Shown in pieces: positions 25,586 through 34,302 of a stretch of DNA of 42,414 bases. A program made the translations under genes and the position numbers. Position 1 is the first letter of the stretch. The number at the start of each line of letters is the position of its first letter. The stretch is taken from contig CANOLA010000019.1 of NCBI GenBank assembly GCA_947566705.1, positions 1-42,414 of the forward strand, written 5' to 3'. The DNA is from an uncultured Lachnospiraceae bacterium. Lineage in GTDB: Bacteria; Bacillota; Clostridia; Lachnospirales; Lachnospiraceae. Below the pieces are notes generated by a model. It did not search any database and was not told where the DNA came from. It saw only the letters and a list, made by a program, of their open reading frames with translations.

Positions 25586-27934
25586 TTATTCTGTAACCAG
25601 TTCCCTCACCTCCACGCGTTTGATTTTCCGGGATGCCATATAGGAAAACAGGAAAAAGCACGTACAGATCATGATTACAGGCACAAGTATGGTGGATACA
25701 TGCAGTACGGTGTCAACCTGCGATATTCCAATCAGACGCAGAATCCGTCCCAGCATATTTCCAGCAAATACAGCAGCTGCCGCGCAGCCAGCGACCGCAC
25801 CGATTCCTGCCACAATGGCAAAGCGTATGGCAAACTGCAGCCGCAGTTTTTTTGAGGTAAAGCCCAGCGCCTTGTAAATTCCGATATCCCTGCGTTCCCT
25901 TATAAATGCCCTGGAACATATCATATGCACCACAACCACTGCAAACACTGCTGAAAAAAGATAAACTACAAGCGTCATGGCATACACGGCGGCCTGGTAC
26001 ATCACATCCACCTGGTCGTCGTATTCAGCGCTCAGAAAATCTCCGTATTTTTTGTTCAGAATATCCGCTGTTTTTTCTCCCTGTGTTTCATCTTCTATGA
26101 TATAACCGAGAAATGCCAGACCAGGCTTCATAATCCGGGACGCCGCCTCCATCGTCATGGAGAAGTTCATGCCTGCATCATTCACATGCTGGTTCAGTCC
26201 GCTGATCATATACTCCGCCTTTTTCTCCTTACAGACAACAGTCACCTTATCCCCGATTTTAAGGTCCAGTGTTTCCGCCGCAATTTCTGTTATGACAATT
26301 TCATTTTCGTATTCCGGCAACCGCCCTTTTAACAGCCCCGGAATATACTGGACATCTTCAAAAATGCTGCACATCATCTGCTCACCATCCAGGGACAGGT
26401 TATAGTTGCCGCAGTATTTGTAGGAAATTCGGAAATCACCGTTTTCTCCTATGGTTTTTTCTATTTCCTTTATCTGCTCTTCTGTTACCTCTTTTTCTGA
26501 ACTTAAATAAATATCCAGATTGGAATCCATGATTCCCATTGCGGACCATGATGACCTTACGTTTACCATATTTGTCAGTATCATCATTGATGTCATAAAA
26601 TAGACCAGTATGGCAGCAATCGCAGCCATTCCTGCATACTGTTTTTTATTTGAGGTAAACTGGCGGAATGCAAGAGTTGAAGAAAGCATTTTTTTGTTTA
26701 TTTCTATTTTTATTCTGCTGTCAAAATAGATCTCATTTTTTCCTCCCAGAATCGCTGCCACCGGTGTTATCTTTTTTATTTTTCTCATGATTACGGCAAT
26801 GCAGAACACGGAAACTGCCAGTGCCAGTAGCAGAAGCAGTCCGCCTTTTTCTATGGAAATCGCTTTTCTCGGAACAATTCCCGTGATTGGCCAGAATATA
26901 TTACCTAATGCATAACAAAGCGGTACTGCAGGCAGGACTCCAAGCAGGATTCCTGCTGCCTCGGCAAGAAGATACTGCGCGGCAAGGATAACCTGGATAT
27001 CCCTTTTCTGAAATCCAAGCGCTTTCATAATTCCAAAAACTGTATATTCCATTTCGATTCCTGTTGAAACGCTGTGACAGACCACAATGATCACAGCTGC
27101 CAGAAGCAGAAGGGCAAATACGGTCAGCACCATGCAGATTATTTTGGGAAACAGGGATGTATAGTTTGTGAGGGTTGAACGTGCAAGTGAACCGACGCTC
27201 ATATCGGATATTCCTGTATCCAGATTCAGCTGCCTTGCAAATTTAACATCGCTTAATTGACAGTCATCTGTTTTGTATACAGAAACCCGCATGATAAGTG
27301 CGGACGCTTGTTCCGGCGTATCAGTCTGCATGACTTCTTTACAGATTTTGTCATAGTCCCGTTTGCTGATAAAAACGTTTTTCCATCCGATTACTGACGC
27401 TCCAAACTCCGGGTCTTCCATTATGCCAGCAATTTTAAACCGGTAAGTACCGGAACTGAAGGTAAAGGAAACGGTATCCCCCGTCCGGCATCCCATGTTT
27501 GTCTGTGTGCCGCGTGAAATGTAAAGTTCCCCCGGTTTTAATTCCGGCGTTTTTTCCTGATATCCTGTACCGCCGGAATGAAACAGCCTGCCTGACTTTC
27601 TGACTTCCTGTAAAAATACGGGGTTGGAATATTTATAGTCCTGGTATACCATATTGTCACAAATCAGTGTTTCCACTGTCTTTACGTCTTTTACAAGCGG
27701 ATGGCTCCTGACATCTGAAAGGAGCTTTCCCTCCAGCCGGTTTTTATTTATCAGATATAAAACATCACCTGTCCGCCCCCGTTCCTGCGCATCTGTTATT
27801 CCTGCTGAAATATTATCCCATACGCCAAGCAGTGATAACAGCACCATGGATATCACAGCCATCAGTATCACTATGCCCGCAAAGGAGCCCTTTTTATGAC
27901 GGATATTTGCTTTTAAAATCGTCCATTTTTCCAT
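25586..27934 (-). CDS. FtsX/MacB-type ABC permease (module A)
   Basis: A protein of 782 aa. ATG at 27932-27934 was chosen because GGTGAGGTG precedes it and overlaps the ATPase stop. About eight membrane segments fall in three groups: one at the N-terminus; four in the middle at about 260-450; three at about 640-770. Two extracytoplasmic domains lie between them. This is the duplicated FtsX layout of type VII ABC systems, which act by mechanical coupling at the membrane surface, for example in antimicrobial peptide resistance or lipoprotein release. It pairs with the ATPase at 27943-28704 and is paralogous to the permease at 35620-37959. Confidence 0.9.
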   Translation of the reverse strand: MEKWTILKANIRHKKGSFAGIVILMAVISMVLLSLLGVWDNISAGITDAQERGRTGDVLYLINKNRLEGKLLSDVRSHPLVKDVKTVETLICDNMVYQDYKYSNPVFLQEVRKSGRLFHSGGTGYQEKTPELKPGELYISRGTQTNMGCRTGDTVSFTFSSGTYRFKIAGIMEDPEFGASVIGWKNVFISKRDYDKICKEVMQTDTPEQASALIMRVSVYKTDDCQLSDVKFARQLNLDTGISDMSVGSLARSTLTNYTSLFPKIICMVLTVFALLLLAAVIIVVCHSVSTGIEMEYTVFGIMKALGFQKRDIQVILAAQYLLAEAAGILLGVLPAVPLCYALGNIFWPITGIVPRKAISIEKGGLLLLLALAVSVFCIAVIMRKIKKITPVAAILGGKNEIYFDSRIKIEINKKMLSSTLAFRQFTSNKKQYAGMAAIAAILVYFMTSMMILTNMVNVRSSWSAMGIMDSNLDIYLSSEKEVTEEQIKEIEKTIGENGDFRISYKYCGNYNLSLDGEQMMCSIFEDVQYIPGLLKGRLPEYENEIVITEIAAETLDLKIGDKVTVVCKEKKAEYMISGLNQHVNDAGMNFSMTMEAASRIMKPGLAFLGYIIEDETQGEKTADILNKKYGDFLSAEYDDQVDVMYQAAVYAMTLVVYLFSAVFAVVVVHMICSRAFIRERRDIGIYKALGFTSKKLRLQFAIRFAIVAGIGAVAGCAAAAVFAGNMLGRILRLIGISQVDTVLHVSTILVPVIMICTCFFLFSYMASRKIKRVEVRELVTE

Positions 27935-27942
27935 AACGCACC

Positions 27943-28704
27943 TCACCATTCCAGTGAAGCCAGCCATGCATTCACCTGCGCTTCACGGCTTTTTTCTTCC
28001 TGTCTGTCATAAACGGGAAGGGAAAGTTCACCGGTAATTTTTCCGTCCTCAAGATACAAAAGCCTTGTTGCACGCAGCGCCGCCTTCAGGTCATGCGTCA
28101 CCATAAGGATGCTCTGCCCGTTTTCGTTCAGTTCACTCAGCAGGTTTAACACCCCGATGGTATTCTGACGGTTCAGCGCTCCGGTCGGCTCGTCTGCAAA
28201 AAGGATTTTCGGAGTATTTACCACTGCCCTGGCGATGGCACACCGCTGCTGTTCCCCGCCGGAAACCTGCGACGGCAGATGCGTTTTTACTTTTTCCAGT
28301 CCCATCCTCACAAGCAGTTCATCTGTCCGTTTCCTTACTTCTTTTACGCCGGCTGTTTTATTGAGATAACCGCATACTGCTACATTTTCAAATAAAGAAA
28401 GGTTTCCAATCAGGTGCATCTGCTGGAAAATGAACCCGAAATCCGTATGCCGCAGCGTGGCAAGTTCTTTTTCCCCCAGCTTCACGAGGTCTTTTTCTTT
28501 ATACCGGACAACACCCGCCGTCGCTTTGTCCATGCCGCTTAAGGCATATAAAAGGGTGGATTTTCCAGAACCGGATGCTCCCATAATTACGGTAAAATCC
28601 CCTTCATACAAATCAAAATCGAGTTGTGAAAGTATGTGCTGCTGCATACCGTTATGGGCAAAGCTTTTGCTGATTTCCTTTGCCGATAAAATACTTTTTT
28701 TCAT
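27943..28704 (-). CDS. ABC transporter ATPase, MacB/LolD type (module A)
   Basis: A protein of 253 aa, full length. Walker A is GASGSGKST (42-50), signature VSGGEQQR, Walker B ILFADEPTGAL, and the switch His is in MVTHDL. It belongs to the SalX/LolD subgroup that pairs with FtsX-type permeases. AAGGAGG precedes the ATG. It is the first gene of an operon with the permease and VanR-like gene. The upstream region holds a predicted response-regulator box (28755-28774). Confidence 0.95.
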   Translation of the reverse strand: MKKSILSAKEISKSFAHNGMQQHILSQLDFDLYEGDFTVIMGASGSGKSTLLYALSGMDKATAGVVRYKEKDLVKLGEKELATLRHTDFGFIFQQMHLIGNLSLFENVAVCGYLNKTAGVKEVRKRTDELLVRMGLEKVKTHLPSQVSGGEQQRCAIARAVVNTPKILFADEPTGALNRQNTIGVLNLLSELNENGQSILMVTHDLKAALRATRLLYLEDGKITGELSLPVYDRQEEKSREAQVNAWLASLEW

Positions 28705-28741
28705 TTTACAGTTTTCCTCCTTCTTTTGGAACGTTAAATGG

Positions 28742-28774
28742 ATTGTAGCAGAAAAGATATTAAGGAGTCCTTAA
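28742..28774 (-). promoter_or_regulatory. promoter and response-regulator box of module A
   Basis: Minus strand TTAAGGACT (28766-28774) and TTAATATCT (28755-28763) lie 11 bases apart as direct repeats, the usual spacing for OmpR/PhoB-type dimers. A TACAAT -10 is at 28742-28747 and no good -35 is present where the boxes lie, as expected for an activated promoter. The motif CTTAAGGAnTCCTTAA recurs before module B. Confidence 0.55.
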
Positions 28775-28867
28775 GAAGATGCTTTCATATTCACCTGCGT
28801 ATTACAGAAAACGTATATTGCCGCATTTTCGGGTTATACTACTTCCATAAAAATTCAGGAGGTCACA

Positions 28868-29038
28868 ATGAAAGCAACTGACAAAAAAAAGAGTATCGCC
28901 ACTGCCCCAAAAGGAGCATGGGAAAGCGGCATTATCAATGACAGGAAAAACCGTTCCAAAGAACAGCAGCTTAACGATATTACCACTGACGGCCAGGGAA
29001 ACGGATATCCGGTATCCCGGAAATATCAGGACGACTGA
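28868..29038 (+). CDS. small hydrophilic protein, unknown
   Basis: A protein of 56 aa with a strong AGGAGG 5 bases before the ATG. It is very polar: Lys-rich N-terminus, then GAWESGIINDRKN, and an Asp/Gly/Gln-rich C-terminus ending KYQDD. There is no signal or membrane segment. A -10-like TATACT (28836-28841) lies upstream. It is divergent from the ATPase operon, sharing the 163-base region with the regulator box, and overlaps the 3' end of the convergent kinase gene by 13 bases. No family is recognised. Confidence 0.6.
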   Translation: MKATDKKKSIATAPKGAWESGIINDRKNRSKEQQLNDITTDGQGNGYPVSRKYQDD

Positions 29039-30162
29039 AGCGTTACTGTAACCTCCAGTCCGTCCGGGTAACTGTGCAGAAAGACCTTCCCGTTCATTTT
29101 TTCTATTATATATTTTACAATATAAAGCCCCAGCCCGGAGCCCTGTCTGTTTCCACAGTTTTTCCCGCGGTAAAACTTGTCAAAAACAAACGGCAGGTCT
29201 TCATCCTCTATTCCGCTCCCGTAATCCCGAAATATGATCCGGACACTGTCCCCGTCCGGCGTTACTGTTAAATCAAGTACTGTTCCGGCATATTTTGCAG
29301 CATTGTTTATAATATTTTCACACACCTGCACCAGGCGGTTTTTATCGGCGGAAACCATTATTTTTTGGTCCGGAAGCGTCAGGCAGACGTTCTGTCCGTC
29401 CACAGTAATTTCACTGACTGCTGCACGTAAAAATCCGCACAGTTCAAAGGTTTCCATGGAAATTTCCAGCCTGTCCAGACTGGAAATGGAATGTAAAAAC
29501 AAATCGTTGGTAAGGCCTGCAACCTCATCGCATTTTCTGATAATGACGGAAATATATTTTTCCCGTTTTTCAGCCGAGCTGTCCATATTTGCTTCCAGCC
29601 CCTCCGCATATGCGCGCAGTGATGCAATCGGGGTTTTGATATCGTGCGAAAGCGTGGCAATCACTGTTTTGTTATTTTCCACTGCTTCCTTTTCGCAGGA
29701 ACGCGCCCTTGTTATCTCTTTTCTCATGCTGTCAAACGCCCATGTAAAATCGCCAAAATAATTGGAACGTTCATATGCAAGCGGCAGGTCAAAATTTCCC
29801 TGCGCTATTTCTTTTGCAAATATTTTCATCTTATCAAACGGACGGAGAATAGAAACATAAATATACCAGAAGATGATTCCTGAATAAACAGCCGCCGCTG
29901 CACCAAAAAACAGATAACGGGTGTCCGTGCCTTCCACTTCTGTTTTTGCGGAGCGCAGGTCTTCCTGTAATTCAGCGGATTTTTCCTGCATCTTTTTTAT
30001 TTCACCTTTTTTAGCAAGCTGTTCCAGCTCGTTTACTGCCACAATCTGCTGCGATCTTACATCCTCCGAATCTGTTTTTCCGCTGCAGGCAAAAAATACT
30101 CCTGCAAAAAGGAAAAAACATATGGAAAATAATAAAAAAACAACTGCCAGTCTGCTTTTCAT
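29026..30162 (-). CDS. sensor histidine kinase (module A)
   Basis: A protein of 378 aa. Two membrane segments (about 5-25 and 84-106) enclose a ~58-residue extracytoplasmic, mostly helical Lys/Glu-rich loop. A HAMP-like linker follows, then HisKA with TLSHDIKTP (H173) and HATPase_c with N, G1 (DYGSGI) and G2 (GSGLGLYIVK) boxes. The start overlaps the regulator stop by 4 bases (ATGA). The short sensor loop suggests detection within or near the membrane, as with kinases linked to antimicrobial-peptide ABC systems. It is the partner of the regulator at 30159-30845 and the likely controller of the module A transporter. Confidence 0.93.
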   Translation of the reverse strand: MKSRLAVVFLLFSICFFLFAGVFFACSGKTDSEDVRSQQIVAVNELEQLAKKGEIKKMQEKSAELQEDLRSAKTEVEGTDTRYLFFGAAAAVYSGIIFWYIYVSILRPFDKMKIFAKEIAQGNFDLPLAYERSNYFGDFTWAFDSMRKEITRARSCEKEAVENNKTVIATLSHDIKTPIASLRAYAEGLEANMDSSAEKREKYISVIIRKCDEVAGLTNDLFLHSISSLDRLEISMETFELCGFLRAAVSEITVDGQNVCLTLPDQKIMVSADKNRLVQVCENIINNAAKYAGTVLDLTVTPDGDSVRIIFRDYGSGIEDEDLPFVFDKFYRGKNCGNRQGSGLGLYIVKYIIEKMNGKVFLHSYPDGLEVTVTLQSS

Positions 30163-30845
30163 TCACCCACCTCCAGCAGGTATCCTACCTTAAAAACTGT
30201 TTTTATATATTCCGGCTGTGCCGGATTATCCTCGATTTTTTCACGGAGCCAGCGGATATGGACCGTCAGGGTGGACGGTTCGACCAGGGAAAACGCTCCC
30301 CAGACTTCTGTGATTAACTGTTCTTTGGAAACAGCGCTGTTTTTATGTTTACAAAGACAGGAAAGCAGGTCAAATTCTTTCAGGGAAAGGGAAAGCATTT
30401 CCTTTCCCTTTCTGACTGTTCTTGCCGTCAGGTTTACTTCCACATCACCAAACGTAACGAGTTTTTCCTCCTCCGTAAATTCATAGGTGCGGCGGATACA
30501 TGCATTCACGCGGGACAGCAGTTCCTTCATGGAATACGGCTTGGGAAGGTAATCGTCCCCGCCGGTATCAAAGCCTGTAATACGGTCGGTTTCGCTTGTT
30601 CTTGCGCTTGCAAATATAACGGGCACGGTTGACACCTTCCGTAATTCCTGGCACAGCTCAAAGCCGGTAATATCCGGCAGATTAATATCCAGTAAAACGA
30701 GATGAAAATTCTGCTCTGAAAGCAGTAAAAACGCGGTGTCCGCATCGCCTGCAGCCGTCACATCATAACCGTAATTTTCCAGCATATCCGCTATTATTTC
30801 AGATAAATCCATATCATCATCCACAATTAAAATTTTTCTCTGCAT
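30159..30845 (-). CDS. OmpR-family response regulator (module A)
   Basis: A protein of 228 aa from ATG at 30843-30845 (upstream GAGGGCAGGA). The receiver domain has DDD at 9-11, phospho-acceptor D53 in LLDINLP, and the SARTS and KPY blocks. A winged-helix domain follows, ending IKTVFKVGYLL. It is similar in its blocks to the module B regulator (FELCxELR, SARTS, GGDDY, KPYS). It starts 27 bases after the PhoR-like gene, so it may be read from the PhoBR operon. Its likely target is the box before the ATPase gene. Confidence 0.93.
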   Translation of the reverse strand: MQRKILIVDDDMDLSEIIADMLENYGYDVTAAGDADTAFLLLSEQNFHLVLLDINLPDITGFELCQELRKVSTVPVIFASARTSETDRITGFDTGGDDYLPKPYSMKELLSRVNACIRRTYEFTEEEKLVTFGDVEVNLTARTVRKGKEMLSLSLKEFDLLSCLCKHKNSAVSKEQLITEVWGAFSLVEPSTLTVHIRWLREKIEDNPAQPEYIKTVFKVGYLLEVGE

Positions 30846-30872
30846 ACTGTCCTGCCCTCTCTGCAACCCATT

Positions 30873-32528
30873 TTATTTTTCAAAGCTGACCGAAATAACT
30901 GTCCCCTCTCCCGGAACGCTCTGCAGTTTTATCTGCGCATGATGAATCTTTGCAGCATGCTTGACAATTGACAGTCCCAGTCCCGTGCCCCCGACTTCTC
31001 TGGAACGGCTCTTGTCCACACGGTAAAAACGCTCAAAAATCCGTTCCTGGTGCTCTGTATCAATACCGATTCCTGTGTCGCGTACTGAAAGTGTCACGAA
31101 CTTCTCATTTTCAGATATCGTTACAACTGCCGTTCCGTCTGCATGGTTGTATTTTACTGCATTATCCACAAGATTGTAGAGGATTCCATGCAGAAGCTGC
31201 GGTATCCCGTTTACCACAGCAGGCGCTCCTTCCAGCTCAAGGGTTACGCCCTGCCGCAGCGCCTGCGGCTGTAAGCTGTGAAGTACCTCATGTGCCAGCG
31301 CATAAAGGTCTGTCTCTTCCTTTTGCAGATCTTCTGCCCCCTCGTCCAGATGGGAAAGGCTGATAATATCCTCCACAAGCTGTACCATGCGCTGCGCTTC
31401 GGAATAGATTTCCCCTGCAAAATGCCCCACGTCCTTACTGTCAACCATATTGTGATTCAAAAGCTCCGCATAACCGGAAATCGCATGAAGCGGGGTTTTC
31501 AGCTCATGGGAAACATTTGCGGTAAATTCCCGCCGCATCTGCTCCGCTTTTTCTTTTTCTGTAACATCCAAAAGCCAGACGGCGGCTCCCGAAACCAGTG
31601 TGCCGGAAACCACAGGATTTGCATCGAGCTGGTAGTTCCCTTCCGGAAGCTCAATCATCCGTTGCGCGCGTTCACCGTCCAGCGCCTTTTCTATTATCTC
31701 ATGAAAATACGGACTGCTGTGTAAATTCCGGATGTCCGTTCCCACACAGCCGCTGTCAGTATTTAATAACTTTGCTGCGGCAGGATTGATGCTTATTATC
31801 TCCCCTTTCCAGTTTAAAAGCAGCATTCCCTCCTTCATATTATTAATAATCGTATCCAGCTCCCTTTTCTTTTCAGAAAGTATGGATTCCTGGTATTTTA
31901 ACTGTCTCTGCTGGCTGTCTATCCGCTTTAAAAGCGGGGAAAGCTCATCATACTCCCGGTTACTCAGCGGTTTATCCAGATTCAGCCCATTTAACGGTTT
32001 CACGATATTCCTGGTAAGCCGGACGGCAAGCACAACCGACAGGATAACGGCTGTAAGGAACACGATGCATACCGGCTGTATCATACCAAGAAGCAATGTT
32101 AAAATTGCAGTCTGGGCAACCGAAAGCCGCAGGATAGTCCCATCGCCCAGACGCTTCGCCGCATAAAGCCTCCGCTCCATCAGCGTCACCGAATACCGTC
32201 TGCTTTCCCCGTAACCTTTTTCGCATGCCTCCTGTATCTCCTCGCGCTGTAAATGGTTTTCCATCTGTTCCATGTCCGACTCACTGTCATAAAGCACTTT
32301 TCCATTCTGGTCAATCCATGTAATACGGAAATCTGCGGCATCCAGATTATCAAAATAATCCAGTCCGCTTTTGGATACCCCCTGTGCCGCAAGCTCTGTC
32401 TGCATTTTTAACTGGCTCTGCTGCACATCTGAAAAATAACTGTATAAAACCCCCATGATTAATATAACAGAGGAAAAAAACACGATAAGCGCCACCAGAC
32501 AGATGGAATGGAAAATACGTTTTGTCAT
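30873..32528 (-). CDS. phoR: PhoR-like sensor histidine kinase
   Basis: A protein of 551 aa. It has two membrane segments (about 8-30 and 148-170) with a ~115-residue extracytoplasmic sensor domain. A short linker and a PAS domain (about 222-325) follow, then HisKA with NVSHELKTP (H341) and HATPase_c ending with GGTGLGLSIVKH. This is the PhoR/WalK layout. The start overlaps the phoB stop by 4 bases and GGAGG lies in the phoB end. The pho naming rests on layout and partner only; no pst genes are in the window. Confidence 0.88.
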   Translation of the reverse strand: MTKRIFHSICLVALIVFFSSVILIMGVLYSYFSDVQQSQLKMQTELAAQGVSKSGLDYFDNLDAADFRITWIDQNGKVLYDSESDMEQMENHLQREEIQEACEKGYGESRRYSVTLMERRLYAAKRLGDGTILRLSVAQTAILTLLLGMIQPVCIVFLTAVILSVVLAVRLTRNIVKPLNGLNLDKPLSNREYDELSPLLKRIDSQQRQLKYQESILSEKKRELDTIINNMKEGMLLLNWKGEIISINPAAAKLLNTDSGCVGTDIRNLHSSPYFHEIIEKALDGERAQRMIELPEGNYQLDANPVVSGTLVSGAAVWLLDVTEKEKAEQMRREFTANVSHELKTPLHAISGYAELLNHNMVDSKDVGHFAGEIYSEAQRMVQLVEDIISLSHLDEGAEDLQKEETDLYALAHEVLHSLQPQALRQGVTLELEGAPAVVNGIPQLLHGILYNLVDNAVKYNHADGTAVVTISENEKFVTLSVRDTGIGIDTEHQERIFERFYRVDKSRSREVGGTGLGLSIVKHAAKIHHAQIKLQSVPGEGTVISVSFEK

Positions 32529-33199
32529 TCGGTTTCCTCCATGCGGTATCCCACACCGCGTACTGTTTTAATATATTCCCCGCAGGCTTTAAGCTTGGTA
32601 CGCAGTGTCGCCACATGAACATCAACCGTCCTTGTTTCCCCGACATAACCAGCCTCCCAGATCTGCTCCAGGAGCTGGTCCCTGGTAAACACCCGTTTCG
32701 GATGCTCCATAAATAATTTCAAAAGCTCATACTCTTTAAACGTCAGAACAACCTGTGTACCCGCCGCGCAGACTGTATGCCCGTCCAGGTTCAGCTCCAG
32801 CTGTCCCATGCGCAGGATACGGGAATCTCCTGTTTTTTTTGTGCGGCGGAGTACTGCCCGGATTCGTGATACCATTTCCATCATGCCAAACGGTTTTGCC
32901 AGATAATCATCCGCTCCCAGGTCCAGTCCGGTTACCTTATCAAATTCTGTCCCTTTTGCAGTTGCCATAATCACCGGAATATCCGCGCCGTGTTTCATGG
33001 AACGAAGCTTTTTTAAAATTGAAATTCCGTCCTCGCCGGGCAGCATAATGTCAAGCAGCACCAGCTCCGGTTCTTCTTTTTTCACGGCCTCCCAGAAGGC
33101 TGTCCCGTCAGAAAAGCCTTTTGCTTCAAAGCCTGTGGCATGGAGTGTGTATATGACTAATTCACGGACTGCACTGTCATCCTCTACGCAGTAAATCAT
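32525..33199 (-). CDS. phoB: PhoB-like response regulator
   Basis: A protein of 225 aa from ATG at 33197-33199 with AGGAG upstream; a TTG further upstream is less likely. The receiver has phospho-acceptor D50 in LLDIMLPGEDG, Thr in MATAKGT and KPFGM. The winged-helix domain ends YIKTVRGVGYRM with RTVDVHVATLRTKL, strongly PhoB-like. It is the first gene of a run of four regulatory genes (regulator, kinase, regulator, kinase) on the minus strand with overlaps or gaps of at most 27 bases. Confidence 0.9.
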   Translation of the reverse strand: MIYCVEDDSAVRELVIYTLHATGFEAKGFSDGTAFWEAVKKEEPELVLLDIMLPGEDGISILKKLRSMKHGADIPVIMATAKGTEFDKVTGLDLGADDYLAKPFGMMEMVSRIRAVLRRTKKTGDSRILRMGQLELNLDGHTVCAAGTQVVLTFKEYELLKLFMEHPKRVFTRDQLLEQIWEAGYVGETRTVDVHVATLRTKLKACGEYIKTVRGVGYRMEETE

Positions 33200-33373
33200 A
33201 TTTCGATGCTCTCCTCTTTGCAAATGTGTTAATACGGTCCAGTTAGATTTGCAGACTGCCCGGTTACATATTATGTATAATAGTATATTGCTTTTTCAGT
33301 TCCAGTGCAAGTTCCCCGGCTTTTTCCATGAAATACCGGTGAAAGGGCTTATGGGCTTTGGGGAATGAAAGCC

Positions 33374-33402
33374 TTGAATTATTGTTTCTGCCTTGTTATA
33401 CT
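33374..33402 (+). promoter_or_regulatory. promoter placing the transcript start at the DUF3990 ATG
   Basis: TTGAAT (33374-33379), 17-base spacer, TATACT (33397-33402). The expected start site, about 7 bases on, falls at the ATG at 33410, and no ribosome site is seen, so the message may be leaderless. Confidence 0.5.
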
Positions 33403-33409
33403 TGTATAA

Positions 33410-33835
33410 ATGAAAACACGGAATGATTTTGGCGCAGGCTTCTATCTTACAAGTGATTTTGAGCAGGCAAGAAAATGGGCAGTCCGCACAGCAAAAAAAC
33501 GTGGAGAAAACAAGCCTTTAGTCTCTACTTTTGATATTGATGTAAAACTAATGAGGGATTTAAATATTTTATCATTTGAGAAACCAGATACAGACTGGCT
33601 CCGATATATTTCTGCAAACCGAACCGGAAAAATGACAGAAGAAAAATATGATATTGTAATTGGACCAGTAGCAAACGATCAGGCAATTCGTACGGTTAAT
33701 AATTTTTTAAAGGGATATTTTTCAGAGGATATTGCAATCCAGTTACTGCTTCCCCAGAAATTAAAAGACCAGTACACATTTAAAACTGACAAGGCACTGA
33801 AAATCCTGAAATTTACGGAGGTAACCGAGGTTTGA
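33410..33835 (+). CDS. DUF3990 protein, N-terminally shortened (ADP-ribosyltransferase-like)
   Basis: A protein of 141 aa. NDFGAGFYLTSDFEQARKWA and EKYDIVIGPVANDQAIRTV are hallmarks of DUF3990, a family with a likely ADP-ribosyltransferase fold. Family members normally begin with about 15-20 more residues carrying a Y-H-(A/G)-S strand. Here a TAA lies directly before the ATG, so that strand is absent. There is no ribosome site, but a promoter is positioned for leaderless transcription. The next gene starts at a TTG overlapping the stop. It may be a decayed toxin or a shortened, expressed form. Confidence 0.7.
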   Translation: MKTRNDFGAGFYLTSDFEQARKWAVRTAKKRGENKPLVSTFDIDVKLMRDLNILSFEKPDTDWLRYISANRTGKMTEEKYDIVIGPVANDQAIRTVNNFLKGYFSEDIAIQLLLPQKLKDQYTFKTDKALKILKFTEVTEV

Positions 33836-34077
33836 AACGATTAGATCCGGATATTATTGATTATTATAATGTAGAAGTTGTCAAGATGATAGCTGACAAA
33901 TATGGCTACAGTTTCATGAATGCGTTACGGGAATTTGTTTCCTCCCGAACCCATGAAATGCTGGAAGACCATGAATGCGGTTTGTTTTCGTATGGAGCCG
34001 GGGCGATTTTTGAACTCTGGGAAGCCGAAAAGATTACTGGCAGCCCATGTAATTCCATTTATATCAGAGGTGAATAA
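33832..34077 (+). CDS. small protein of DUF3990-associated cassette
   Basis: A protein of 81 aa with TTG start at 33832-33834 overlapping the DUF3990 stop by 4 bases; GGAGG lies 10 bases upstream. The sequence is soluble, with KMIADKYGYSFMNALREFV, then EMLEDHE, and GAIFELWEAEK near the end. I recognise the pattern as common beside DUF3990 and DUF3791 genes in Firmicutes but cannot name its family with certainty. It would be a regulatory or antitoxin-like partner if the cassette is a toxin system (inference). Confidence 0.7.
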   Translation: MKRLDPDIIDYYNVEVVKMIADKYGYSFMNALREFVSSRTHEMLEDHECGLFSYGAGAIFELWEAEKITGSPCNSIYIRGE

Positions 34078-34078
34078 A

Positions 34079-34288
34079 ATGACAGATGAAATGCAGTTCT
34101 TTATGTATCTGCTTGAATATTATGCCAGCTATAAAAACAAAAAAACAGCAGATGTATTAAAGGAATGGGATATATGCGGTATTACGCAGGAAATTTATGA
34201 CAATTACTGGGGATATCATACAGAACGGATAGAAAACGCTTTTGCAGATATTGACAGTCTGGTTGCTACGGGACGGCATGCATGGTAA
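34079..34288 (+). CDS. DUF3791-like small protein
   Basis: A protein of 69 aa starting one base after the previous stop, with GAGGTG upstream. MQFFMYLLEYYASYKNKKTA, a WDICGITQEIYDNYW segment and YHTERIENAFADIDSLVATG match the DUF3791 pattern as I recall it (helical, YW..HT motif, ENA..DID). It is the third gene of the plus-strand cassette. It ends 15 bases from the convergent minus-strand gene. Function unknown; it repeatedly occurs next to DUF3990 genes. Confidence 0.72.
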   Translation: MTDEMQFFMYLLEYYASYKNKKTADVLKEWDICGITQEIYDNYWGYHTERIENAFADIDSLVATGRHAW

Positions 34289-34302
34289 ACCGCCCACCTT
34301 AC

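Noticed and set aside
29026-30162. Lipobox-like FFAC at the kinase N-terminus
   Set aside because: The residue three before Cys is Phe rather than Leu-type, and the segment is better read as a normal first membrane helix of a kinase.
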